From assembly GCA_029262195.1 (NCBI GenBank), contig JAJCZX010000030.1, forward strand, positions 561,615 through 625,614: a DNA stretch of 64,000 bases, written 5' to 3'. Positions 1 to 8,366 of this stretch are shown in pieces (the stretch's first letter is position 1; every line of letters begins with the position of its first letter). The notes beneath the pieces were generated by a model. The model searched no databases and was not told the DNA's origin. It saw only the letters and a list, made by a program, of their open reading frames with translations. The stretch is from Gemmatimonadota bacterium. Lineage in GTDB: Bacteria > Gemmatimonadota > Gemmatimonadetes > Gemmatimonadales > GWC2-71-9. The position numbers and the translations under genes are program-made.

Positions 1-2
1 CA

Positions 3-572
3 CTCAACTGCCTGCTTTCTAAGCCCGCTGCGTTGGCTATGGCCGCGGCCCAACGGGAGGCGCAGCAACGGGGGTACGATATCAAGGTGTACGACTGCTA
101 TCGACCGCAACGGGCGGTGGCACATTTTGCGCGATGGGCTGAGGACTCTGACGATGTGTTGATGAAAAAGCGATTTTACCCCGCGATCGACAAATCGCGT
201 TTGTTCGAACTGGGATACATCGCACATCGCTCGGGACACAGTCGAGGAAGCACCGTTGACATCACCCTGGTGCCACACGGGACAGAATTGGTTTCCAACC
301 CGCACAGTCTGATCACCGACGCCGATTGCAGGGGTCTTTCCGGCGAAAGGGCCCCCGACAGCAGCATCGACATGGGAACAGGGTACGACTGCTTTGATGA
401 ATTGGCCAACACCGCGAACCCCGATATTTCACGTGACGCCACAGCCAACCGCCAGCTTTTGAAGACAATTATGGAGAACGCAGGGTTTGTTAATTACTCA
501 GCCGAGTGGTGGCATTACACGTTGGGAGAAGAGCCGTTCCCCGAACAGTATTTTGATTTCGTAGTGGAGTAA
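3..572 (+). CDS. VanX-like D-alanyl-D-alanine dipeptidase (peptidase M15D), 5' end outside window
   Basis: The reading frame is open to the left edge, so the gene starts upstream; a TTG at 33 is only an internal candidate start. VanX/DdpX enzymes cleave D-Ala-D-Ala in peptidoglycan recycling or glycopeptide resistance. Numbering from that TTG, the zinc ligands are visible as His69 and Asp76 in SGHSRGSTVD and His161 in EWWH, with Glu158 as the catalytic base. The spacing (7 and 3 residues) is that of VanX. An upstream YDCYRPQRAV segment also matches the family. No vanH, vanA or vanS/R genes are visible beside it, so recycling is more likely than resistance. It converges on the next gene with a 9-bp gap. 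Confidence 0.88.
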   Translation, partial: LNCLLSKPAALAMAAAQREAQQRGYDIKVYDCYRPQRAVAHFARWAEDSDDVLMKKRFYPAIDKSRLFELGYIAHRSGHSRGSTVDITLVPHGTELVSNPHSLITDADCRGLSGERAPDSSIDMGTGYDCFDELANTANPDISRDATANRQLLKTIMENAGFVNYSAEWWHYTLGEEPFPEQYFDFVVE

Positions 573-581
573 CCCTACGCC

Positions 582-1196
582 CTACCCCGCGCAATAGGTT
601 GGGAGGCCAGCAGCCGTATTGGAGTAGTCCGAACTGAAGGTCACGTACCGGGCGGTCGAATCATCCCACATGTCTCTTTCGAGCCGTCCGATATCCGCGC
701 CGTAGACATGCAGGCTCACTGCCGGCGACTCAGAAGCGCATTCAACCTGGTGGAATAAGTTCCTACCGTCTCCAAGGCTCCGTACCTGGCCCGGCGGACA
801 GATCCTCTCCAGCGTCTGCTCGGGTTTTTCGGAGAAGGATTCATCGACTGAATACAAGCGTTCCTTTTCTACTCCATCGAGGCAGGCGAAAGCGCACCAA
901 CAAAGGTGGTTGTGAATAATCGCGGCCTGTCCGGGTGCGAAAACATCGAGCACTACGTTGAAGGTCTTTTCTTCGTTGAGATAAAGGAGATAGGACCCGT
1001 ACATAGCATCGGGCTGGCACCTGAGATAACGCTCGTCGGGCATACGCCAGTGGGATGTTAGTTCCCCCATTAGACCCGCAACACGTTTCACTACATCTTC
1101 GATGGAGTGCTCACCTCGAACTACCGCGTCTCCGGTACGACAAAATTCAATAAACTTGGCATCCCCGTGTATTGCCGCAGGGGTAGAGTCGGGCAT
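582..1196 (-). CDS. Cysteine dioxygenase-like cupin enzyme
   Basis: A 204-residue cytosolic protein of the cysteine-dioxygenase/COG5553 double-stranded beta-helix type. These non-haem iron enzymes oxidise thiols such as cysteine or 3-mercaptopropionate. The cupin motif IHNHLCW gives His95 and His97, a downstream Glu lies in DGVEKE, and the third ligand His149 lies in LFHQVE. His163 in LHVYG is also conserved in related proteins. It is the last gene of a leftward cluster, 27 bp after a metal ABC permease, so it may share that transcript. The true substrate cannot be read from sequence. Confidence 0.75.
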   Translation of the reverse strand: MPDSTPAAIHGDAKFIEFCRTGDAVVRGEHSIEDVVKRVAGLMGELTSHWRMPDERYLRCQPDAMYGSYLLYLNEEKTFNVVLDVFAPGQAAIIHNHLCWCAFACLDGVEKERLYSVDESFSEKPEQTLERICPPGQVRSLGDGRNLFHQVECASESPAVSLHVYGADIGRLERDMWDDSTARYVTFSSDYSNTAAGLPTYCAG

Positions 1197-1223
1197 CGAT
1201 CTTGCCTCCCTTTCGAATACGGC

Positions 1224-2081
1224 TTACGCCTGAATTCCCGTTCCGGTAGTCGGCTTGACCAGTCTCCTCACTCCAAACGCAAGCATCAGGACGAGAGCAA
1301 ATGAGCAAACTAACACGGGGCCCGTGGGCAGGTCACTCTTGAACGACACGGCCAGGCCGAGCACTACCCCTATGGTACCGGTTCCCCAGGCTATCGCAAG
1401 GAGCTTTGTCGGCGCCTCAGTGAAAAGGAATGCGATCACAGCCGGAATAACCAGGAATGAAAACACGACCAGCACGCCACCGATCGCAACAGACTGGGTG
1501 ACGACAACACCAAACAACGCATAAAAAAGGAAGTCCCACTTCGGTATCGAAATATTCTCTCGGGCCGCGGCTTCCGGATCCAGCGAAATCAAGAAGAATC
1601 TCTTGCGCAACAACCAATGCACGATACCTATGGCCAGGTAAATAACTGCCGTGCGGAAGATCTCCGGCCATGTAACCCATAGTAAAGTTCCCGTAAGCAA
1701 CTGCTCCACGTGCTCAGAGCCCCGCGGAGCTTGAGCAGCCACCAGAATGGTACCGGCTGTGGCAACCACATAAATGATTCCGATGATCGCTTCGTGGGGA
1801 ACGTACTTATGACCCGTCCGACTGAGGCTGATCAACGCCGCAGCCAGCAGCGTAGCCAGCAGCCCGATGGCGTACGACGCCGCTCCCTCAGGGATTCCGA
1901 CCGCCTCATGGAGCCTGTGGCCGATACCCAAACCGGCCACGGCCCAACCAAAGGCGGCGACCTGAGCCAGCGCCAGGTCGACAAAAATCACGCCCCGGGC
2001 AATGATGTGAATCCCCAGGTAGCCATGGATACTCAAGATTACAAGTGACGCGACAAGCGCCGGGAGCATCAATTCGAACAT
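1224..2081 (-). CDS. Metal ABC transporter permease (ZnuB/ABC-3 family)
   Basis: A 285-residue integral membrane protein with about eight hydrophobic segments over nearly its whole length, typical of ABC-3 permeases that move Zn2+ or Mn2+. The N-terminal segment with GIHIIARGVIFVDLALAQ is characteristic of this family (GxHxxxRGxxFxxxAxxQ). Its ATG directly abuts the TAA of the upstream substrate-binding protein (TAAATG), which implies translational coupling. No ATP-binding ZnuC-type subunit lies in the cluster, so the ATPase must be encoded elsewhere or the system is incomplete. Confidence 0.88.
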   Translation of the reverse strand: MFELMLPALVASLVILSIHGYLGIHIIARGVIFVDLALAQVAAFGWAVAGLGIGHRLHEAVGIPEGAASYAIGLLATLLAAALISLSRTGHKYVPHEAIIGIIYVVATAGTILVAAQAPRGSEHVEQLLTGTLLWVTWPEIFRTAVIYLAIGIVHWLLRKRFFLISLDPEAAARENISIPKWDFLFYALFGVVVTQSVAIGGVLVVFSFLVIPAVIAFLFTEAPTKLLAIAWGTGTIGVVLGLAVSFKSDLPTGPVLVCSFALVLMLAFGVRRLVKPTTGTGIQA

Positions 2082-3155
2082 TTAGTTGTGTCGCGACGTG
2101 GAGTTGTGGGCCGCAAACGCGGCCGCTAGGCGCGACACCCAGGTATCTACGAGGTCAAAATAGCTGTCCACATTCTCTTCGCCCTCTTCGTGGAAAGGAA
2201 CCAGCACCACTTCGGCACCGGTCCGCGAACCCACCCGATCAACCTTCGAGCGTCCGTAGTGGTTTGCCGCGAAAATGACTCCAATATCTGCAGTGTCTAT
2301 GAAATCAACCACCTCTCGAACGTGGCCTGGTGATGGAGGGATACCAGGCTTTCGCTCAACATACATTGAGCACTCTACCTGAAAGCGCGCGGTGAAATAC
2401 GCCCAATTTTTATGATAGCAAACCATGCGTCCACCTCTAAACGGTGCAGCCTCAGCCAACCATCCCCCTAAGAACTCTGTCAAAGGCCTGCCCCCAAAAC
2501 TCTGCGCAGCGGCAAAGTCCCAAAACCGATTTCCACGCGCAAGGTCGTACAACGTTTGCGCCCCCAGCATTTCGGTGAGGGAATCGCCGTACATTCTCGC
2601 TATCAGCCGATCACGGAAGTCCGCCAACCGAGCGTCATACGTGGCCGCGTTTGCGGGGTCAACGCGTTTCAGTCCTGCCGCGATATTGGCAGCAATCTGC
2701 ACTGCATTGATGGGATCGGTGTGTATGTGCGGGTTTCCGAAAACGTGCACGTCGCCCCCGGTCCGTGAAACGCTTTCAGGCACCTCGAGCAAATTGACAC
2801 CGGAATAAGCAACCACGTTACCCGGGGCCCCTTCCAGAACATTGGCGTTGTTAGCGCGATCCATCAGAGCCGGAACCCATAACTCAAGATCGAGTCCGGT
2901 GGAGACGAACAAATCGGCCCTTCTAATCTTGGCAGCAAAGCTGGGTCGAGGGTTTACGAAATGTGGATCCACATCTCCCCTGGCAATGGCTTCGACCTCA
3001 GCAAGGTCTCCGGCAACTTCCCTGGCGATAGCGGCGTAGGTGGGCAGCGTTGTCACCACCTTAACAGGGTCCTGAGCCAGTAACGTGGCGGTCGGCGACA
3101 CAAATGCTGACAGTAAAAGTGCAATTGACAGGTTCATCATGTTAGTAGGTCTCAT
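2082..3155 (-). CDS. Periplasmic metal-binding protein of ABC transporter (ZnuA-like)
   Basis: A cluster A-I substrate-binding protein. A signal peptide (MMNLSIALLLSAF...LLAQ) is followed by TTLPTYAAIAREVAGD, the usual start of the N-lobe. Probable zinc ligands are His65 in DPHFVNPRPS, His143/145 in GNPHIHTDP and His248 in YHKNW (numbering from 3155). The usual acidic C-lobe ligand motif is absent; AANHYGRS and a terminal FHEEGEE segment occupy that area. There is no long His/Asp-rich loop. The start is ambiguous: ATG 3155 overlaps the previous gene by 14 bp, and ATG 3140 begins right after its stop and gives a cleaner signal peptide. Zinc is likely but not proven. Confidence 0.85.
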   Translation of the reverse strand: MRPTNMMNLSIALLLSAFVSPTATLLAQDPVKVVTTLPTYAAIAREVAGDLAEVEAIARGDVDPHFVNPRPSFAAKIRRADLFVSTGLDLELWVPALMDRANNANVLEGAPGNVVAYSGVNLLEVPESVSRTGGDVHVFGNPHIHTDPINAVQIAANIAAGLKRVDPANAATYDARLADFRDRLIARMYGDSLTEMLGAQTLYDLARGNRFWDFAAAQSFGGRPLTEFLGGWLAEAAPFRGGRMVCYHKNWAYFTARFQVECSMYVERKPGIPPSPGHVREVVDFIDTADIGVIFAANHYGRSKVDRVGSRTGAEVVLVPFHEEGEENVDSYFDLVDTWVSRLAAAFAAHNSTSRHN

Positions 3156-4455
3156 GTTTGTCGGGCCCCATCGCCCATACGAATTGAAGAAGCAGGGTGT
3201 GGTTACCGTCCGAGCCATCGAATTTGAGATAGTTGTACTGCAAGCGGATCCTCACCCACTCGCTCTGCCACCACGTCACGCTCGGAACGAATTGGAAAAT
3301 GTCCGGCTCGATTCCGTAGGGGTCCACCACGTCGGCTCGGGCCCCGATGGTCCAGCGCGGATCAACTTTGTAGTTGAGTTGGATATAGCCACCGCTCCCT
3401 TCGGAAACAGACACGGGAGTTTCCCGTTCAGCAAAGATCCATTCGCCCTTGAGTTGAATGTCCCGATTGGACTGCTGTCCACCGGGCGCCCACCGAAAGG
3501 CAAGGTCGACACCCAACATTCGGGACTCCACCTGAGCCTCGTCGTTGTCACCCGTTAACCCGCTCACGCCCAGTTGCAAATGGGCGTCAGACCCCAGGTC
3601 CCAGAAATTCTGAAAACGGCCGAGGAACGCGATTTCGGAGCCTCCATCAAAAAGCGCGTCGTTATTTGCTCTCGTCGCTTCCAACGTCAGAGTTTGTGTC
3701 GCGGGGCCAACCGTGAAACTCGGCGCGACAACCGATGCCCCTGTCTGGATTAGTCCGTCCTCGCCGAGGAAAGTCGTCGTTGCCAGAGGACGCTCGACTT
3801 CAAAAAGAGCGTGTGTGTGCCAGCGATTATAAAGTCCCAGTTCTTGTCTGAACTTTCCGACCTTGGCCCCAAACCCTCCGGGCAGCCCGACCCAATACAT
3901 GTACCCTTCTTCTATCTCGAACCCTCCCGCTTCCTCTTCTTCCTCTTCAACCGCACCGGCAATCGCGAAGTCCTCCTCCCTGGTTACAAAAACTTTGGTC
4001 CTGGTATAAGGGTCCAAAGCAGCCTGGAACGAGAACTCAAACTCCCTCGGGGTAGCGCTAAACTGATTACTCCCTCCGTTCGGAGCCGTGAAACTGCCAA
4101 CCACATCTCCCGTCACCGAAATCTCAGGATTCAAAATCCCCAGGTTGCGCGTACGACTTTGTTGATCTTCGTCTGGAGCATCAGGTGCGGCTTCTTGGGC
4201 GGCAGCGGCTGCTGCAGCACGCAGGGCAGCGAGATCACTCAGCTGCGCGTCGGCGGGAGCATTTGACCGCCGCAGCTCCTTGATGACGTTTTCGAGCGAA
4301 TCCAATCTCCTGAGGATCTGCTGAAGTACGAGGGAATCAGGTGTACCGGGCTCTTGTGCCGACACCTCAACCGAGGTCGAGGCGAGCAGGCCGAATATCA
4401 CCAACAATAGGAAACAGCAACGTTGCTTTATTTGCATTGAATCGAGCACCATCAT
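3142..4455 (-). CDS. Outer-membrane beta-barrel protein linked to metal uptake (porin-like)
   Basis: A 437-residue exported protein. It has a signal peptide ending ...VSAQE, then a short coiled coil (about residues 38-62, QQILRRLDSLENVIKELRR), an Ala-rich linker, and about 330 residues of alternating polar/hydrophobic strands. These include aromatic ends such as YIQLNYKV and IRLQYNYLK, as in phosphate-selective-porin-like barrels. A run of six Glu (EEEEEE) sits in an early loop. It heads a leftward cluster with the metal-binding protein and permease, so an outer-membrane entry role for the same metal is inferred. The sequence has no TonB plug domain, so passive or unknown-energy transport is expected. 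Confidence 0.75.
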   Translation of the reverse strand: MMVLDSMQIKQRCCFLLLVIFGLLASTSVEVSAQEPGTPDSLVLQQILRRLDSLENVIKELRRSNAPADAQLSDLAALRAAAAAAAQEAAPDAPDEDQQSRTRNLGILNPEISVTGDVVGSFTAPNGGSNQFSATPREFEFSFQAALDPYTRTKVFVTREEDFAIAGAVEEEEEEAGGFEIEEGYMYWVGLPGGFGAKVGKFRQELGLYNRWHTHALFEVERPLATTTFLGEDGLIQTGASVVAPSFTVGPATQTLTLEATRANNDALFDGGSEIAFLGRFQNFWDLGSDAHLQLGVSGLTGDNDEAQVESRMLGVDLAFRWAPGGQQSNRDIQLKGEWIFAERETPVSVSEGSGGYIQLNYKVDPRWTIGARADVVDPYGIEPDIFQFVPSVTWWQSEWVRIRLQYNYLKFDGSDGNHTLLLQFVWAMGPDKHETY

Positions 4456-4518
4456 TCGCCCAAACCGGGCGACCAGAGTTTAGCGTTGCGACGGGCGCGC
4501 CCGTCGAAGAAACCTGTG

Positions 4519-4857
4519 CTAGACCTGTGGTGGTGCTCTTGACGGGTGAGATCGAACGAAAGCTGATGACGCGAATGATCCGATTCCGGGCGTCCCGACA
4601 ACGTTCGAGAGGAAGAGTAAATCTGCCTGCGACAGGCTATGAGATTTTAGCCCGCTGAAATCGACCAGACGACAAACCTGGCACATGTACTCATCGTGCG
4701 GCGCCTGTTCGTGTTCGAAGGACTCCGATTCAATATGACTTTCGCTGAGTGGAGCGGCCTCAAAAACTGCATGACTTATAGGCACGGCCAGCAACGCAAA
4801 CGCATAAGCGGTCGCGTGCACCATCTGAAACAGTCTATAGGTTTTCGAGTTTTTCAT
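4519..4857 (-). CDS. Small exported Cys/His protein
   Basis: A 112-residue protein with an N-terminal hydrophobic segment (about residues 12-30), then a His/Glu-rich stretch (ESHIESESFEHEQAPHDE) and a CxxC pair (MCQVCRL). It lies 63 bp upstream of the metal-cluster barrel gene on the same strand. The layout recalls small DUF2946-like secreted proteins that often sit before metal-uptake genes, but no family can be assigned with certainty. A metal-binding or metal-sensing role is inferred only from the His/Cys content and neighbours. The 118-bp spacer upstream (4858-4975) is the likely promoter region of the cluster; no convincing Zur box was seen. Confidence 0.6.
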   Translation of the reverse strand: MKNSKTYRLFQMVHATAYAFALLAVPISHAVFEAAPLSESHIESESFEHEQAPHDEYMCQVCRLVDFSGLKSHSLSQADLLFLSNVVGTPGIGSFASSAFVRSHPSRAPPQV

Positions 4858-4975
4858 CTGCCGGCTGGATCCTTCAGCTAATCGGGAGCGGACAAATTAT
4901 GCCATTTTCCCTTTGGGTAGTCAATAGGACCCATCGGCCGTTGGTATTGTTCCGCCGATCACCACGAATTCGGAG

Positions 4976-5737
4976 TCAGTTTTCCGACAGTACCTCCTCA
5001 AACAGATCAATTGCCCGAGGATCTTCCGATTCGGCCAACCAGAAAAAGGCGTTTCTCCGCACTTGTGGGTGCTGATTGGACGTGGCAACACGCAATAGGA
5101 TCGATATGCTGCGTGCGGTTTCCTGTTGGGAGATCGCGAAAACCGCCTGTTCTTTGACGCGTATCTCCTCGTCATCGTCGTCGAGTATTGATTCTAGACC
5201 GTCCACGGCTTCCTCCGCAGCTTCCTGGCCGAGCCAGAACACGGCCTGTTGCCTCACCTCGTTTGAAAGCTCACGCTCCCTGGCCATTGCCAGCAGTTGC
5301 GGCCAGACTACGGCGTTGGCAGCTATGACGGCCGGGTGGATTGCATCTTCAGCGTCGGCAAAACTGTCGGATTTAGCCAATCCAAGGAAATAGTCAGCCG
5401 CTTCTTGCGAATTAACAAACCCAAGATCAGTCACGGTTCGACTGGACGGCCTCCAACTGCCTCCGACATAGGTATCGACCCGGGTTACGTTGCCCGACCG
5501 AATCCTCAGGACAACCCTGACCGGCCCCGCCTCGCAGTCCCAATCAACGTCCCTTTCATCGTTAGTTCGAAAATGACTGATGTTTCGACCATCACCACAC
5601 ACACCTTCCCTCGCATCAAAACTCATTCTGACCCTGCCGTCCGGGGCATCGGCGACCCTCTCGGTCAGAGTTTGAGCCTGAGAGATTGTACCAGCTACAG
5701 CGAGCGCGACAAAAGCGATCTTCAACATATTTGTCAC
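4976..5737 (-). CDS. Exported HEAT-repeat protein (operon member 4)
   Basis: A 253-residue protein with a signal peptide (to about residue 22, ...SQAQ). An N-terminal domain of about 110 residues carries two Cys (GVCGDGR, WDCEAG), perhaps a disulfide. A C-terminal array of HEAT-type repeats follows, each with a version of VRxQAVFWLxxE. Its ATG overlaps the TGA of the preceding HEAT protein by 4 bp, so the two are translationally coupled. The repeats match those of that neighbour closely, which suggests an internal duplication within the operon. The likely role is periplasmic protein binding; the partner is unknown. Confidence 0.8.
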   Translation of the reverse strand: MTNMLKIAFVALAVAGTISQAQTLTERVADAPDGRVRMSFDAREGVCGDGRNISHFRTNDERDVDWDCEAGPVRVVLRIRSGNVTRVDTYVGGSWRPSSRTVTDLGFVNSQEAADYFLGLAKSDSFADAEDAIHPAVIAANAVVWPQLLAMARERELSNEVRQQAVFWLGQEAAEEAVDGLESILDDDDEEIRVKEQAVFAISQQETARSISILLRVATSNQHPQVRRNAFFWLAESEDPRAIDLFEEVLSEN

Positions 5738-7035
5738 CCGTCGATCAGTTCGAGGAGAAAATCGATGGCCCGCGGGTCGTCCGACTCACCCAACCAGAAT
5801 ATGGCCTGCTCTCTCAGCCTGATCTCCGGATCGTTCCTGGCGATATCAAGTAACTTGTCAACAGCCGTTTCTTCTCCCGTCTCTGCAAGGACCCAGATGA
5901 GTTGAGTGCGCATTTCCGTCTCAAACGTGCTGTCGTAAAGGTCGATAAGTTGAGGAACGGAAGCCCCTGCCTCACCGATGAAGTACATCGCGTTCTTCCT
6001 GACTTCGATTGGCTCGTCTTCATCCAGGGCGAGTTGGAGCAACCATTCTCTGTTTTCACGGCCCCCAGCCTCGGCGACGGCATGCACGATCGCCGTTCGC
6101 ACTTCGCGATCGCGAACATCAGGATACATCGCTTTCAACGCTCGAATATCAGAGTCATTTCCTTCAGACCCCATCCAGTAAACCGCCTGTCGACGCACAT
6201 TGATAGGGATTTCTGCGTCGGCCGCCATCGCACGCACGGCATTCATCGCACGGGGGCTGTCATGTTGGGACAACGCAAACACCGCCTGCAGCAGTAACTC
6301 TTCGTCGCCCGACTCCTGGGCGAATGAAAGCAAAGCATCCACAGCCTCTTCGGAATCAACCTCGCTAAGCCAGAAGACAGCCTGCCGCCTTACTTCCCGG
6401 TGAGGGTCGTCGTTGGCAATCGAAATCAAGAGTTCCGTGGCTTCGGCGGGGCCCGCCTTGTCCACCAACATATAAAGAGCCTGAACGCGTAGTTCCGGAC
6501 TCCTGTCATAATTCGTGACGAATCGGCGCAGCACGGGCAACGCACGCTCCGGCCGCATGTTCATCAGCGCGTTCAAGGCCATCATTCTGGTTTCGTCCGA
6601 GACATCCGAATCCGCCCTGCTCTGCTCGGCCACGACACGTGCACAACGTTCATCACCCGCCCGATCTCCGCAAATCCGAGACATCAGGGATCGACCGTCG
6701 CGGGAGGTCCTGGCGTCAGAGTGATCGCGCTGCTGCTCTTCGAGCAACTGAAGCGCCTCGGCTCCGTCTCCAAGCCGGTAAAGAGCAAATGCCTCCCAGT
6801 AATAGGAATCGCCAGCGCGAGTCGACGACCGATGATTCTCCCTGATCAATGCGAAGGTGCGTGCAGCTGATTCGAAACGGCTATCGCTCAGTAGAGACCG
6901 TCCTTGCCGATAAAGGGAATCGGCCTCAACCGACTGTTGCTGCATCGCGGGCATTGCGCTGGCAGAGCCCGCGATGGCCATAACGGCGACAATACTTTTG
7001 GCGGCGGTCGCTAAGTATTTTCGAAACATTTTCAT
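5734..7035 (-). CDS. Exported TPR/HEAT-repeat protein (operon member 3)
   Basis: A 433-residue protein with an N-terminal signal peptide (AVMAIAGSASAM). A tetratricopeptide-like region at about residues 38-110 (DSLYRQGRSLLSDSRFESAA) is followed by about eight HEAT repeats to the C-terminus, with recurring units such as RRQAVFWLSE and REQAIFWLGE. Such proteins act as scaffolds. It sits 17 bp downstream of the anti-sigma-like membrane protein and is coupled to the second HEAT protein by a 4-bp overlap. The operon position suggests it modulates or is controlled by the ECF system. The substrate or partner cannot be seen. Confidence 0.82.
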   Translation of the reverse strand: MKMFRKYLATAAKSIVAVMAIAGSASAMPAMQQQSVEADSLYRQGRSLLSDSRFESAARTFALIRENHRSSTRAGDSYYWEAFALYRLGDGAEALQLLEEQQRDHSDARTSRDGRSLMSRICGDRAGDERCARVVAEQSRADSDVSDETRMMALNALMNMRPERALPVLRRFVTNYDRSPELRVQALYMLVDKAGPAEATELLISIANDDPHREVRRQAVFWLSEVDSEEAVDALLSFAQESGDEELLLQAVFALSQHDSPRAMNAVRAMAADAEIPINVRRQAVYWMGSEGNDSDIRALKAMYPDVRDREVRTAIVHAVAEAGGRENREWLLQLALDEDEPIEVRKNAMYFIGEAGASVPQLIDLYDSTFETEMRTQLIWVLAETGEETAVDKLLDIARNDPEIRLREQAIFWLGESDDPRAIDFLLELIDG

Positions 7036-7052
7036 CCTCGTGTTATCCGGGG

Positions 7053-7661
7053 TTACAACCGGGTGGTTGGTGCGAGATTGCGAAGTCGAGGCAGGAGTAC
7101 ATTTTCCTCGACGCTATTTGTGATGATTTCCCTCTCCAGTAGGTCGTTACCTGGTTCGAGATGAACCAATTGCGACAGAACCAACTCCAGATCCAGCAAG
7201 ATATCCTTGATCAGGGGGTCAGACGCCGCACGAGAGTCAAGCAAGATTCGTGTCGTCGTGAGAAGGCTACGAGCCTGTGGAGCGAACTGGTCATCGGACG
7301 GGTCATCTTCAAAAAGAAGCAACAAGGTTTCAGCTTGATCGAAGTGACGCGACGCCGCGAGCCTGTAGGCCGCGGACACTCCTGTCTCCTCAACTACAAC
7401 AGGCACGACTGAACCCGAAGGAATTGCCACTGGCGACGACATCCGCCCCAGAGCGACCCCGAGTATCAAGATCGCCGCCGCTGCCAGACCTCGTACGTAC
7501 CACACCTTGCGTTGTTTGGTCCTTTTTCGTTTTAACGCTTGATCCTGCCACGAAGCCCGCACCGCTCCCCACATTTCTTCTTTCGGGGTCGCCGGTGGTT
7601 GATGATACCCTTGCATCCTCTGGCGCACCTTCTCGTACTCGGTTTCGTCAAGTTCGCTCAT
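7053..7661 (-). CDS. Putative membrane anti-sigma factor
   Basis: A 202-residue single-pass membrane protein. A charged cytosolic N-terminus of about 52 residues is followed by a transmembrane segment (about residues 56-76, GLAAAAILILGVALGRM) and a 125-residue periplasmic part rich in helices. It has no zinc-binding anti-sigma HxxxCxxC motif. The call rests on topology and on a 4-bp overlap with the upstream ECF sigma gene, the classic sigma/anti-sigma arrangement. The HEAT proteins downstream could be its periplasmic partners. The alternative is a generic membrane protein of the regulon. Confidence 0.68.
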   Translation of the reverse strand: MSELDETEYEKVRQRMQGYHQPPATPKEEMWGAVRASWQDQALKRKRTKQRKVWYVRGLAAAAILILGVALGRMSSPVAIPSGSVVPVVVEETGVSAAYRLAASRHFDQAETLLLLFEDDPSDDQFAPQARSLLTTTRILLDSRAASDPLIKDILLDLELVLSQLVHLEPGNDLLEREIITNSVEENVLLPRLRNLAPTTRL

Positions 7662-8200
7662 CTTGCAAATTCCTCGGCGAAATCGGATAACATCGACCGC
7701 AATTGGACCCTTGCCCGAGAAAGTCGGACCTTGGACGTCCCAACGGCGATACCCAGAGCGTTTCCGATTTCTTCATGTGTGTATCCTTCTATGTCGTGCA
7801 TTATCACAACCGTCCTGTAGCCCTCTGACAGTTTTTCAATGGCCGTCGTGATCGCCGAATCCAGCATCGACTCGCGGTGTTCGGCGACAACCACGACCTT
7901 CTCAACTTTTTCTAAATTCACTTCACGTTGGTCAAGTCTCTTCATCTTTCTGAGCCACCCCAACGACACCGAGGTCGCTACCGAATGGAGCCAGGTGGAA
8001 AGAGCGGCTTCCCCTCGAAAACCATCCAGTTTGGCAAACGCCTTTATGAAGGTCTCCTGAGTACACTCCCGTGCGGACTCCTCGTCGCCGGTCATCCTGA
8101 AGGCCAACCGGAACACACGATCAACGTGCGTATCATAGAAATGGCGCTGAGCCTCGGGGTCCCCCTCCAGCACCCGCTTAACTAGCTGTCTTTCCTGCAC
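7658..8200 (-). CDS. ECF-family RNA polymerase sigma factor
   Basis: A 180-residue sigma-70 family protein with only regions 2 and 4. Region 2 spans about residues 15-85 (FYDTHVDRVFRLAFRMTGDEESARECTQETFIKAF). Region 4 spans about 115-170 (LSEGYRTVVIMHDIEGYTHEEIGNALGIAVGTSKVRLSRAR). The start is GTG at 8200 with GGAG upstream. It heads a four-gene leftward operon with an anti-sigma-like protein and two exported HEAT proteins. Autoregulation is common for such sigmas, but no matching promoter pair could be pinned down. Confidence 0.93.
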   Translation of the reverse strand: MQERQLVKRVLEGDPEAQRHFYDTHVDRVFRLAFRMTGDEESARECTQETFIKAFAKLDGFRGEAALSTWLHSVATSVSLGWLRKMKRLDQREVNLEKVEKVVVVAEHRESMLDSAITTAIEKLSEGYRTVVIMHDIEGYTHEEIGNALGIAVGTSKVRLSRARVQLRSMLSDFAEEFAR

Positions 8201-8280
8201 TTCGCTCCAGGACGGCGTTGACGTTTCGGCTGTTCATATTGTGTGATGCCACGAAGTTCGAAAGGGTAACAAGGTCGGGA

Positions 8281-8343
8281 CGGGCAGACGGGCAGACGGG
8301 CAGACGGACAGACGGACAGACGGACAGACGGACAGACGGACGG
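8281..8343. repeat. 8-bp tandem repeat (CGGRCAGA), about 7.5 copies
   Basis: Three copies of CGGGCAGA are followed by four of CGGACAGA and a partial copy, in the spacer between the ECF sigma start and the 3' end of the TonB receptor. The unit is not a multiple of three and carries no frame. An array of the same unit lies at 16288-16357. Confidence 0.95.
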
Positions 8344-8366
8344 TAACTTACCAACTTACCCCCATT

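Noticed and set aside
4858..4975. Zur box before the metal cluster
   Set aside because: Only a weak AT-rich patch (GGCATAATTTG on the - strand) is present, without convincing dyad symmetry.
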